Of a stretch of 64,000 nt of DNA, positions 23,379-35,600 are shown in pieces (position 1 is the first letter of the stretch; the number at the start of each line of letters is the position of its first letter). The position numbers and the translations under genes are program-made. The notes beneath the pieces were generated by a model. The model did no database searches, was not told the DNA's origin, and saw only the letters and a list, made by a program, of their open reading frames with translations. This stretch comes from Blasia pusilla (lineage: Eukaryota > Marchantiophyta > Marchantiopsida > Blasiales), in the NCBI GenBank assembly GCA_050084515.1, contig CM114272.1, positions 51,894,001 to 51,958,000 on the forward strand, read 5' to 3'.

Positions 23379-26300
23379 CTCTTTCTTTACGGATTGTGCT
23401 CATCATCTCCAATCGAGAAATAAGTTGTCCTTAGCTACTACGATCCTTTGTTATAGACAACAAGTCTCCACATTTTTTGAAACGTGCCCAAGCCAATGGG
23501 CTTTTGCGGAAGGCTCAAGCTGTGGGGAATGCTAGCGTTAGAGGCCCACTTAGTGGTAGTCATGTCTCTCTAGGCGTTTTTTATATTATCTCTGCTATTG
23601 GTGAGTTTAGTCGATAGGAGCGGTACCCCTTTCTTTTTCCTGCCCGATTGCGGCCTCAACGACTTGACTCTTTGAGTTCAACCTTTTGGTATTCCTGATG
23701 GGCTTTCCATCACTTGCTTTTTATTAAGGTTTTCTCTTTCTCCTTGGAAGAACATGATATAGTAGGTCCACATTTTCTCTTACCTAGAAAATAAGCAAAG
23801 GTACAGTATGCATTAATTCTGGGCATATCATCAAACCACAAGAAGAGAAATAAAATAAAAACCCACTCTCCAATGAATTTCTTGGATAAACACAATTCCA
23901 CTTTGATGAAAAAAATTCTTTTATTATAAAATATATGAATAGAAAAGGATTCCGCTGCCATTATTTCCCTCTTTCATGAATGGGCTAATGAAAACATCCT
24001 AATTAGAACACCCCATGATTAGGCTCTAAGTTAGTCCATATTTAATGGTATGAAATTTGGTTTCAGAAACCTCATGTAAGTCAATTTAAAAAAGGAAATA
24101 AAATTGGTGGACACCTAATGTAGGCCTCAATGCCGCCTCGTGAGGTGTTTCATTGGTAATTTGGTGTGCACCAAAAAGAAGACCGTTTTGATAAGCCAAG
24201 CTTAAGAGTCAAAGAGAGACCATTTTTACGCCATGGCCAAATGCAATAGACCTAAGGTTGGAGGAAATAAATCATGGCAAAAGTGTATCGTGTCGTGGAA
24301 ACTAGAATTAGGACATATTTAGTTCATGCACGTCATCTCTAGGCCCACCCACAATCATGTTACATGCTTAGATGCCACGAAGGTTTTTTTTCTTCTATAC
24401 TCATCACCATAAGTTGGACCCCACCTTGTACATGCACTTTAGCAAAAAAGTACTTTTCTAACAAGTGAAGTGGATGAATTAAATGGTGGTTCTAGTGAAC
24501 TGAAATTACTAGTGCTCATAGGACTAGGAAAGTAAGTACAAGTGAGGTAAGAAAAAAAAAAGACTTGCGATAATTTGACTCTTTCTTGAGTGGTCATTCT
24601 CTCCCAAGTCTCCAAACGACAAACCCATAATTTTCACCTAGCATCATCAAACTAAGGACACGGTAAAACGTTAGAAAGTTTGATTCCTTCTTCATCTCCA
24701 GGATCAAACCCATGACTTTCTCCATACGTATCACCACATTATCAAACTAAAGAAGAAAACTTCCTCATCTCAGCGTCCAGACAGCGACAGAGAGAGATAT
24801 CACACCTCCCAACCATTGCAACCTTTTCCCACAGAAATTGAGATAAATTGCCTTAGGTCAGTTTGATGGTGTTTGTAGAAAATTATGGGTACGACTTGCC
24901 GCGAGGAAGTAAACATTCTTTACATGCACATCAGAAGTTTCATCCAGTAACTTGAACATGTTAATGAACAAGTTCTGCTTCATTGAGAAAATGAGAAAAT
25001 GAGAAAATGTTTTGTTTAATCGAGAAAAAAAAAAGAGAAATGGCCAATGGAATGCAGGAGAAGGTTGTGGGTATGGTTGCTGGAGATGAGGAAATTTACT
25101 ACCTCAGCCTATGGGCTTAGGTAGTAATAGACTAAGAATGACGGAGGGTTCTCCTTGATACTGTTTCCTGGTTCTAGACACACAATGGTGGAGGGTTCTC
25201 CTTGTACTGGTTATAAATCGAGGTGATCAGATCACTCCATAAACAGAGTGGTCTGGTTCTGGATGTGCACATGGGGAGAGGGAGACTTCTCATAAATCCT
25301 TAGAGGTTTCTCCATTGAACCGAACAAAGCTTCTGCCAATCGAGATGATGAATGTTTGATAGGATGGAAGCCTTCATTCATCTCCTATTGCCGGCCGGGA
25401 GGCTAGCACGGTGAAAGGGGCTTTCACTCTTGCAATTGACTACTATGCAATGGATACAACCCTACACTAGGAGACAATCCACTTACATTCGCTCATAAGA
25501 CATTCCATTCTTCAGAGTGCTTCGGATGTGAAGTCAAGATGGAATCACGTGTCCAGATAGTGCTGGATCAGTGTGGGATAACAGATCAATTGCTGCCATG
25601 ACAGATCAGGCTGCAGATCGAGTGAAGGCAATTAAAACCCCAAGCAAGACTTTGCGTCGTGTGCTTTGCACCCTCTTTATTGCAAATAAGCCCTGAAAGA
25701 ACAACTGTTGCCTCTCAGTAAAGAATCCTCCCATCTCCCTTTCATCCCAGCATGTTTGGGGTTTCAAAACTGACAGGATTTTCAACTTCTCGCATCTATT
25801 TTGGTGTACAAATGACCTCTTTTCTAAAATATTCTCTCCCCATTTCCACGTGCTGGAGATTTTCGCTTTGTTGCAAACTCAACACCAAACACAGCATTAG
25901 TTGCAGTTTGAAGCTGTTCATGTAATCTTTTCAATTCTCTTCCCTCGCTGGTATGAATGTCCCCTTGGATCTGCCACACAACAACGGTGGAATCTCCAAG
26001 TAATCACTTTGAGAAGACATTTACACAATTTTGGACACCAGCACTTTACTTGTAATCGGATCCGATGGGATCCGATTCATATTACAAGGAACTAACCCCA
26101 CTTGCATGAGAAACACTCCTGAAAACAGGGGGATATCGTAGGTGATCCAGGTTTTAGAAAGGTAAATGCCACAAACATCACTTCAGGGCAGCAGATCCGA
26201 TACCTCTATTGTCTTCAGAACAGCCTTGATGATATCTTTTGATGATGAAAGGCACCTCTCAAGCCTTTCCAACTTCAACATCTCCAAAACAACGTGGGCA

Positions 26301-26621
26301 GAAGCTACACATTGCTTTTGGTGCCTCAAAACTGGTTGATCAACCTCTGCAAGGTGAGATGGTTCTCATATTAATAACCCTCATATTTCTCATGGTCCAG
26401 CTGCTCAGTCAACAATCTGTTCTATTGACCTAGCACAGCGACTCGCTACAACAAAACAGGGCAAGAGTATAAAATCCTTTCTACCACCAAGTCAGATTTA
26501 AATCTTTTGAGTCCACTACATTTTTTAGATGACTCCAAAGAGCAGTAAGTAACAACTTATCCTCAAGACTGAACTGGTGCATGGTAAAGCCCACCATATT
26601 TCACCAGAGGCACCAAGCCTT
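23379..26621. other. Gene-free region, including the 3' flank of the IPI1/TEX10 gene
   Basis: No domain-bearing frame is visible. A hairpin lies at 26049-26086: arms AATCGGATCC/GGATCCGATT with loop GATG, and outer arms CTTGT/ACAAG around a bulge. The part next to 26621 is presumably 3' UTR of the minus-strand gene; a minus-strand AATAAA-type signal occurs near 25676, but its use is unproven. Confidence 0.45.
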
Positions 26622-29600
26622 TTAGGGTAGTCTCTCAATTCTTTCAATGGAAAGCTGATTCATGCGGTCGCTTTTTAAAGGCAAGCAACAAGGTGCACCT
26701 TTGAGCAGGAATTCATGGAAGGACGTTAGAACCATGCGTGTGAAGTTCGAACTTCTTGCCAAAAGAACAAAACAAGGCCGTTTTAGATTCTTCAGCACCG
26801 ACTCCTTGGTAGCTCCTAAATTTCCATCATTCATCTGATGTCACACAACACATGCAAACTGACATTAGTAAATGTATACTTAACACTCCATTCCATTCAA
26901 CAATTGAAACGTATTTGACAATATTCCAAAAAGCCATTCACTGCCAAGACTTACATACAAAGGCTGTCATACTGCCAAAATTTTGATATTGTACCAGATT
27001 TATGGCGATGAGAAAATCCACAGCATACTTCGGGAGCAGATCGATGAGTGGATCCGGCAGAAACACTCCATCTGGAGTTTGGTCTTTATGACTGAGAACA
27101 GCAACTACTCTAAACAATCTGTGTAAAACTCCCAGATTTCCATGCTTTTCCTGACACCAAATCCACTCATGACATCAATTTCTTCCTCCAAATCAGGCTC
27201 AAAAGAACTCATAGCCCAGTCCTCAACAGCTCTAAAATATTCTCAGTAGCAAAAATGAGGCACAACACAACTTTGAAAATCAAGGAGGTTGTGCAAACAC
27301 TGTCCTAGTCTTAATAGGAGAGAGACCCACAAAGGACTGTACACCCCTACAACTTCGTTGTTGACATTTTCACAGTAGGTAAATGAACTATGAGAAGGAA
27401 ACACTCACAAGCTCTTGCCGTAAGGAGGGCCCCAAGATGGACAGTAATAGGTGGCCATCACCTGTCTGTCCAAGGCACGTGCATATAACACCTGTAAGTG
27501 CATTATGTCTCTCTTGCGTTTCCAATTCTAGCTCATTACGTAACTTATCATGGCCTGTAACTTCTACATCTCTTCCTGCAGAAGCCTTTCTTGATTTTCC
27601 ACCTGCTAGAAACCATAAAAATTATATATAAAAAATCAATCACTTCAAAACGGAATTGTTTGTGAATAAACACCAGAGGAACACAGAACGGATTGAATCA
27701 ATGAACATGTACAAATAGTCCCACCACTGGTATCTTAGCATTCAGCCAGAGACCTGACTTCCCAAGAAGTAAATTTTTATGATGAGATTGAGAGGCATCT
27801 AGAATAATAAGTTTTAGCAACCACAGACCTCCAAGGGTCACACCAGAAGAAGGCAACCTTGGTAGAGAGTGGGACAAAGTGTTGAACCGATGTCTCACCT
27901 TCTGAAGGAATTCGGCCTAGAAGAAGAGTAAGCAAAAAGCTTAAATGTTCTGCTAAGCCTATTGCCCCTCTAGAGAATGCTGTCTGCAGTACTTCCACAA
28001 CCCGTACAGCCACAGTAACATCTAAATCAGGACCTGCACAAACCACCCAAGCCTGAATATACTTGCACGGCAATCATATGCACAAGATTTTCTTCAACTG
28101 TACTTTACCCCTCCAAGCCTAGGAAGTTAGTCCTACAATCTCTCTTCATTCACCTCACATGTCTTCCCCTTCTTACCAAGCTTTGACTATCACAAGTGTC
28201 ATCAAACTGGAGAGAATCGCCTTAATCCAATTTGAACATAGTAACAGAAGATGAAAAGTGTTGTAAAACATATTAACTTGGAGTTTACTATAGTGAAAAG
28301 TAACTGATAGAATTACTATAGTAACTTAGTGTTTTACCACAGTAAATAGTAATTTCTTGTTACCATAGAGTTACCTCAGTAATTCTGAGAATTACTATGG
28401 GCGGCAGGCCCTAACCCTAAAAACCCTAAAACCTAGAAACTCATTCTCTTGGCTGTATATAACCCTCTGAGGGTGCCCTGCGAATTTACATTCTCTTACA
28501 CCTTTCTGGACACAACTCTCTGAACTGAGGAGCTGATTGAGAAGCACTGAGTGTGCTTTGCTTACCTGAGTGGATTGTGCTTCTGACCTTAGTAGTTCAG
28601 TGTGCTAAGCACTGAGTGTGCTGCTGCTTACAGACTGAGAGGTCTGCTGACTTGAGGAGTTCAGTGAGTCTTGTGATACAAGGTGTATAGTAGTACTAAC
28701 CTGAGTGGTTGCTATTGAGATGTCTACTGCTGCTAACCTGAGTGGTTGCTATTGCACTAAGTGTGCTTGAGAATGCAAGGTGATCTGGTGATGCATGTTG
28801 TCTAGCTCTTTCCTCTACAATCTAACCTGAGTGGTTGCTATTGCACTAAGTGTGCTTGTAATAGCTAGGTTGTAGAGAAACTCTGATTTTTAAAAAAAGA
28901 ATCACTTTCATCCAGTTTGAACATAGTAACAGAAGATGAAACAAGGTGAAATGGATGTAAAGTAAGCTGATAACTAGCTGCCTGAATTATCTAATCTAAA
29001 AAAATTTTAGATTAGATAATAAGAACTACAAGATGAAGAAATTCATCAAGAGATCTCACAAGGAGGGTGCAATGATTGCTGAGCATGTTGCAGATGCAAA
29101 TTACTCAGAATGGGGGTTAGTTACCAGCAAGGAGGCCACTCTCAAAAGTAAAGGTTGGTTTCTCGATTCTGGAGCTACTGCTCACATTTGCTATGACAAA
29201 GATTTTTTTTGTGAGTTTCATCCTGTGTCAAGTGCACAGCATGTCAGATGTGGACCTGGGAATAGAAGTCGTGTGCTTGGGATTGGAAAAGTATCCCTGA
29301 AATTTGATAGTGAGCATAGTCAAGATGGGATGTTAAACAATGTCCTTTTTGTACCAGAGTTCACAAAGAACTTGGTATCTGTGCATCAGCTTACAGAGAA
29401 AGGCATTCTTGTATTATTCCTTGACAAAAGATGCATCCTTCAAAAGGGAGAAGAAGTTCTCTGTCAGGGTGTGGCAGAAGACAAGTTGTTTCGATTGGTG
29501 GAAACAACAAAAGTTGAAGCGATGGTGGCTGCTGATGCCATGGTAGCTGAAAACTCCAACAACATGAAACTGTGGCATCTTCGACTCGGCCATTTATCAG

Positions 29601-32600
29601 AGATCAACCTTCGTTCTCTACAGAAGATGGTGGAAGGGTTAAAACTACATGCTGATGGTAGATTGGACTTTTGTAGAGCATGTGCTGAGGGTAAATCTCA
29701 CAAATTGTCATTTCCCAAGAAATCTTTGAGTAGATCAACAGGTCTTTTAGATCTCATCCACTCAGATGTTTGGGGTTACATGACACAGAAGTCTCTAGGA
29801 GGAGCTGCTTGGTATGTGTCTTTTGTGGATGATTATAGCAAAAAAAGCTTTGTGTATCTGATGAAACACAAAGGTGAGGTTCTTGATAAGTTCAAGAACT
29901 TTGTGGCAATGGTGGAGCTACAGACAGGAAGAAGAGTGAAGAAAATTCGCTCAGATGGAGGCAAGGAGTACAGGAACAAAGAGTTCTCCTCATTTTTGCA
30001 ACAAAAGGGGATTTTGGCTGATGTCACAGCCAGAGACAGTCCCTCTCAGAATGGAGTAGCAGAGAGACTAAACAGAACTCTGTCAGAGAAGGCATTGAGC
30101 ATGCTCCAGCATGCAAATCTCAGGAAAAGCTTTTGGGGAGCTGCAATCAAGACTGCAAACTTTCTGAGGAATGTAAGTCCTACTAGTGCTTTGAATGGGA
30201 TGACTCCAGAAGAATGCTGGAGTGGTAAGAAACCAGATATCTCCCACCTGAGAGTCTTTGGTTGTCCAGCTTACGTACATATCCCAAAGGAGCAAAGATC
30301 AAAATTCAGTAAGAAGGCTGAAAAGCTCATCTTTGTAGGATATGAGACTGGCTTGAAGGGATATGTTCTCTACAATCCAAAGACTGGACAGTGTGTCACA
30401 AGTAGAGATGTGCAGTTTGATGAAACCTGGGAAGGAGATAAGAAAAAAATTCTGAAGTAGAGGGTGAATCATCATCACAACCGCAAATTACTTTTCATGC
30501 AGGAACTCCAACAACTGACCTAGAAAGAGATGCAGATCAAACCTCGAGACCATCTCGTGGAGAATTCCGTTCATAAAATCTGAAGGTATATGTCAGGAGA
30601 AAGCAGAAAGTTGTCCAAACTGAGGAGAATCATCAGGAATGCAACTTTCAGCCTGCTGAAGTACCAGGTACCTCTGAAGATGCACAAACTGAAGAAGTGG
30701 CAGAGACATTGCCAAGGAGATCCGGAAGAAGGAGAACACCTATTGACAGGTTGGGAGTTCATCATGAGAAACAGGCTCACTCCTCAGTGGATGAAGAAGC
30801 TTGTCTTACTGTGGATGGAGAGGATGAACCTCAAACACTTGCACAGGCTATGAGTAGACCTGATTGGAGCAAGTGGGAGATTGCCATTGATCAAGAGAAA
30901 AAGTCTCTTGCAAAGAATGGCACATGGGAGTGGACTGATCTACCCAAAGAAAGGAGATCCATTGGTTGCAAATGGGTTTTCAAGATCAAGAGAGGAGCTA
31001 ATAATGAAGTGGTAAAGTACAAAGCTCGTCTTGTAGCAAAGGGTTTCAATCAGCAAGCTGAAGTTGATTATACAGAGACCTTTGCTCCTGTAGTATGGTA
31101 TGGTTCCATAAGGTTGCTTTTAGCTCTAGCTGCTGAAGAAGATTGGGAGGTGGAGCAATTAGATGTGGAGACTGCTTTTCTGAATGGAGACCTGAAGGAA
31201 ACCATCTACATGGATGTTCCAGATGGGTATGGTGGACATAGGGGCAATGCATGTTTGTTGAAGAAGGCATTGTATGGTCTTAAACAGGCTCCAAGAGCCT
31301 GGTATGAAAAGTTGGACTCTTACCTTAGGAAACAGGGGTTTTGTAGAGGTCATGCAGATTTGAGTGTTTACTGCAAAAATGGTACATTGTTTATTGCAGT
31401 TTATGTAGATGACCTCCTGTTGCTAGGCAAAAGTAAGAAAGAAATCCAGCAAGCAAAGGACAATCTTTGCTCAGTCTTTGCTATGACTATCATAGGCCCA
31501 GTGAAGTTCATTCTTGGAACTAAAGTTGAGAGGAACAGAGCAGAAGGATGGATTAGACTCAGTCAGACTCACTACATTGATGCGATGCTGACAAGGTATA
31601 GAATGGCTGAGGCAAAGCCAGTTTCTACTCCACTGGATCCTGGGTGGAAACTTGCCAAAACAGGTGCAGACAAACAGGAGGAGAATGAGAATGTTGAAAA
31701 CCTTCAACATTTGTATCAGAGTGCTGTGGGTTCTCTGATGTTTGCCATGGTTTGCACAAGGCCAGATATCTCATATGCAGTGGGAGCACTGGCCAGGTAC
31801 ACGTCTAAACCTACTCTCACACATTGGAGATGTGTAAAGAGAGTCTTACGGTACTTGAAAGGTACCAACAATGCGTATCTCGAATACAGAAAACAAGGAT
31901 GTTTTCCTACCTTGACTGGCTTCACAGATGCTAGTTGGGGGGATGATCCTGACAACAGCAGGTCTACTGGTGGATATGTATTTACATTGAGTGGTGGTGC
32001 TATCAGTTGGCGCAGCAAGCAACAAACATCTGTTGCCTTGTCCACAACAGAAGCTGAGCTTATGGCAGCTTCAAATGCTACTCAAGATGTAGTTTGGCTG
32101 AGGAGATTGCTTGAGGAGGTTTGTTATAAGCAGAATGATGGAACTGTATTGTATTGTGATAATACAGGAAGTATAAGTCTTCTAAAGAATCCTGTTCATC
32201 ATCCTAGGACTAAGCATATAAATATTAGAAGAAGATTTATAGAGGAGAAAGAAAATGAGCAAATAGTCCAAGTAGTATATTGTCCTACAGAGGATATGAC
32301 AGCTGATGTATTGACAAAGGCATTGTCAAGAGAAAAGCACAACAAATGTGCTCAGAAGATGGGTCTAATATTAAACTCCAGTTAAGTGGGAGTGTTGTAA
32401 AACATAGTAGCTTGGAGTTTACTATAGTGAAAAGTAACTGATAGAATTACTATAGTAACTTAGTGTTTTACCACAGTAAATAGTAATTTCTTGTTACCAT
32501 AGAGTTACCTCAGTAATTCTGAGAATTACTATGGGCGGCAGGCCCTAACCCTAAAAACCCTAAAACCTAGAAACTCATTCTCTTGGCTGTATATAACCCT

Positions 32601-35600
32601 CTGAGGGTGCCCCATGAATTTACATTCTCTTACACCTTTCTGGACACAACTCTCTGAACTGAGGAGCTGATTGAGAAGCACTGAGTGTGCTTTGCTTACC
32701 TGAGTGGATTGTGCTTCTGACCTTAGTAGTTCAGTGTGCTAAGCACTGAGTGTGCTGCTGCTTACAGACTGAGAGGTCTGCTGACTTGAGGAGTTCAGTG
32801 AGTCTTGTGATACAAGGTGTATAGTAGTACTAACCTGAGTGGTTGCTATTGAGATGTCTACTGCTGCTAACCTGAGTGGTTGCTATTGCACTAAGTGTGC
32901 TTGAGAATGCAAGGTGATCTGGTGATGCATGTTGTCTAGCTCTTTCCTCTACAATCTAACCTGAGTGGTTGCTATTGCACTAAGTGTGCTTGTAATAGCT
33001 AGGTTGTAGAGAAACTCTGATTTTTAAAAAAAGAATCACTTTCATCCAGTTTGAACATAGTAACAGAAGATGAAACAAGGTGAAATGGATGTAAAGTAAG
33101 CTGATAACTAGCTGCCTGAATTATCTAATCTAAAAAAATTTTAAATCTCTCAACCTATGTTTCCACACTGTATTGACTAGTACAAAAAGAAATAAAAACG
33201 TCCTTGAAAAAGTACTCACAGAGACAGCACTGAGCCAGTACTTTCAGGAACAAAGAGGAGAAATTCGTATAGTAGTAGAGCAAATCGGCTGCAAGTTCCT
33301 GGCAAGCCTTTGGTAGTTTGACGAATGGACCATATAGGCACCGGGCTGGCAAAAAATAACAAAATCAGAAAAAAATCAAAAGTTTTCTGCATTTGCAGTT
33401 GCAGAGACAAAGAAATTGATCAGCATGCAAACAAAACCCAACAAGCTGGGGGAAGGGGGGCTTGATACTGACATTCATCACTCTGTTTAGAAACCAGAAA
33501 ACTGCAGAAGAATGGCATCATCGCCTGTTGAAGTCCATTGTAAGTCTCATCCAATGCTGATCCCTCAGATGACGACCGACCTATGTGCAGCAACATCTCC
33601 AACACAGCCTGTTCCAAAGCAGCATGCATTCGCATCTATAGCACTCAAAGAGGGAGATATTGGGCAACTGTCTCGCAAGACAAATAGTCTGAAAAAATTT
33701 CTGTGACTTAAAACTTAATTCAGGGTAAAGACAGTACCTCAATTTTGGCTTGCATTTTCTAACCCTGAAACATCTGAGAATCTGTTCCTCATCGGTGTGC
33801 CTAACTGAATGGAAGACCTGAAGTTCTAAGTGAGTTTGGTCTTGAGTCTCATTGCTCTGAGACTTCTGAGAAAGCGTAAGAACATACTACTCTTGATATT
33901 AATCTTCGAGAGGTTCAAAGAAATTTAGATTTTGGACTCTTCCATGGGAATTTTCATGAGCTACATAATATCAAGGATGGCCTTGTAGCCAAACTTGGTA
34001 AACTGAGCTCTTCTTGCTCATTCATTCCCTCTCCATTACCATGTCTTGCTCCCTCAATCAAACTTGAGCTAACTCTTTTTTTTTTTAAACAAACTAGAGA
34101 TCACAGAGAATCATTCTCAGTACTAAGGAGCAGCTAGTAAACGAACAATACCTGAGAAAGATTTGGGTAGGTATCTTTCAGTTCCCATAAGAGCTTTGGT
34201 AGAGACTGCAACCATTGTGATAAAAATTCTGCTGGTACTGAAGTTTGCAGTACCTTCCTTCTTCCACCCAACTTCCTGCCCTGATGGAAAAACAGTTTAT
34301 GACAGCAAGTTGAGGCTATCATGTTCTTTGATATCTGCACTGTGTGCTACTAAGAGCTAACACAAAAGTTGCGATCAAAGTCACAATGTGAAACTAGTGA
34401 ACCAACTGCTCTACAGTGCAATAAACAGACTAAACTTAACTTTCAAAGAAACACCTGAACACCTACAAATGGTAGGATGAACTTACAGGTAGCAGGAGCT
34501 CAGACATTGACGAGAGGCAAACCAGTTTCGTATTCGACCGAGAATTACAGGACTCAAATACCTTTGTGAACGCCTGCAAATTATCATGTATATGAAGTGA
34601 ACGATTAAAAGGGACATGGGATGGTCATGTTCTGTAGGTAAGACCAGTTGTGCAGAATGGCAGTACCAGGGTGATGACTTGCACTAAAACAAGAACCAGG
34701 AAAAGTGACCTTTCCAATCGCATTTTGAAAGTGGCAAGCCCTGTATGTCACTTCAATTTAATTACTCTACTCTCTTTAGACAAATCACACCACATTCCAA
34801 AAGGAGATATCCATGAGTAAATTTAAATAACTGGTGACGTAAACTTAATACAAAGCAGCACCACCTTGTTGCTTCCGCGTAAACCTAGTTCATAGAAGAG
34901 ACTTTACAGTCTTGAGGTATTCAAGACTCACTTGTAAAAAATTTACTACCCACTCCTCTGGCGCACACTTGACAATTCCAGGGATATAAGAGATAAGTTC
35001 TTTGACATGTCGCTCCGAAAGTTTAGGGTCGGATAAACCTGCAGCATAGTCTGACGGGGGCAGCATCTGCAAGATCAAAGTGATCAAAAGATGCCAAATT
35101 AGGTAATTCTGCTAATCTCTGCTTCAAGAAGGTTTACCTTGCATTTAAGAAATTTAGAAACCAAAAAAACCTGCTTGATCAGCTACAATTATTTCTAGTA
35201 ATCAATCTTCTAAATTTGGATTAAAAGCATCTAATACTCTCAGTTCAGCCAATTATGATCTAGTGTTGGCTTCTAGAAAATCTTGAAACCCTTCAGACTT
35301 GTGGATCCATGCTCACTGGCACACATACTTACGATTCCATACAGTGCATCTTCAATGCACTGGAGAATAGGGTCAATCCAATTCATTTTCATCCCCTGTG
35401 AAGCACAAGGTAGAAATTGCAACATTATCTCACATACTCCTATATTCAAAGCCACTAACCCCTCCTCAACCTGCAACCAAACAACATTGAACCAAAAATA
35501 TGAGTAATTCCCAAGACACTTCAAACTATTTAGTGAATAGTGCAGGACCACAGAACTGAGAAGTATACAATAGAGCAGATCACAACAGAAGAAGACTGAG

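Larger units (their letters stand above)
28259..33143 (+). mobile_element. Ty1/copia retrotransposon inside an IPI1/TEX10 intron, antisense to the gene, gag missing
   Basis: Terminal direct repeats of 751 bp (28259-29009 and 32393-33143) are nearly identical, so the insertion is young. Between them are protease, integrase, RT and RNase H in copia order, but no gag or zinc knuckle: protease begins almost directly after the left repeat. AAGTGGGAG just before the right repeat is the polypurine tract. The last ~115 bp of each repeat resemble the host flank and not LTR sequence, so the true LTR end is unclear. Confidence 0.9.

Noticed and set aside
24540-25100. Coding or RNA gene in the A/T-run region before the IPI1 3' end
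   Set aside because: Only homopolymer runs and short simple repeats (GAGAAAAT); no frame or fold worth reporting.
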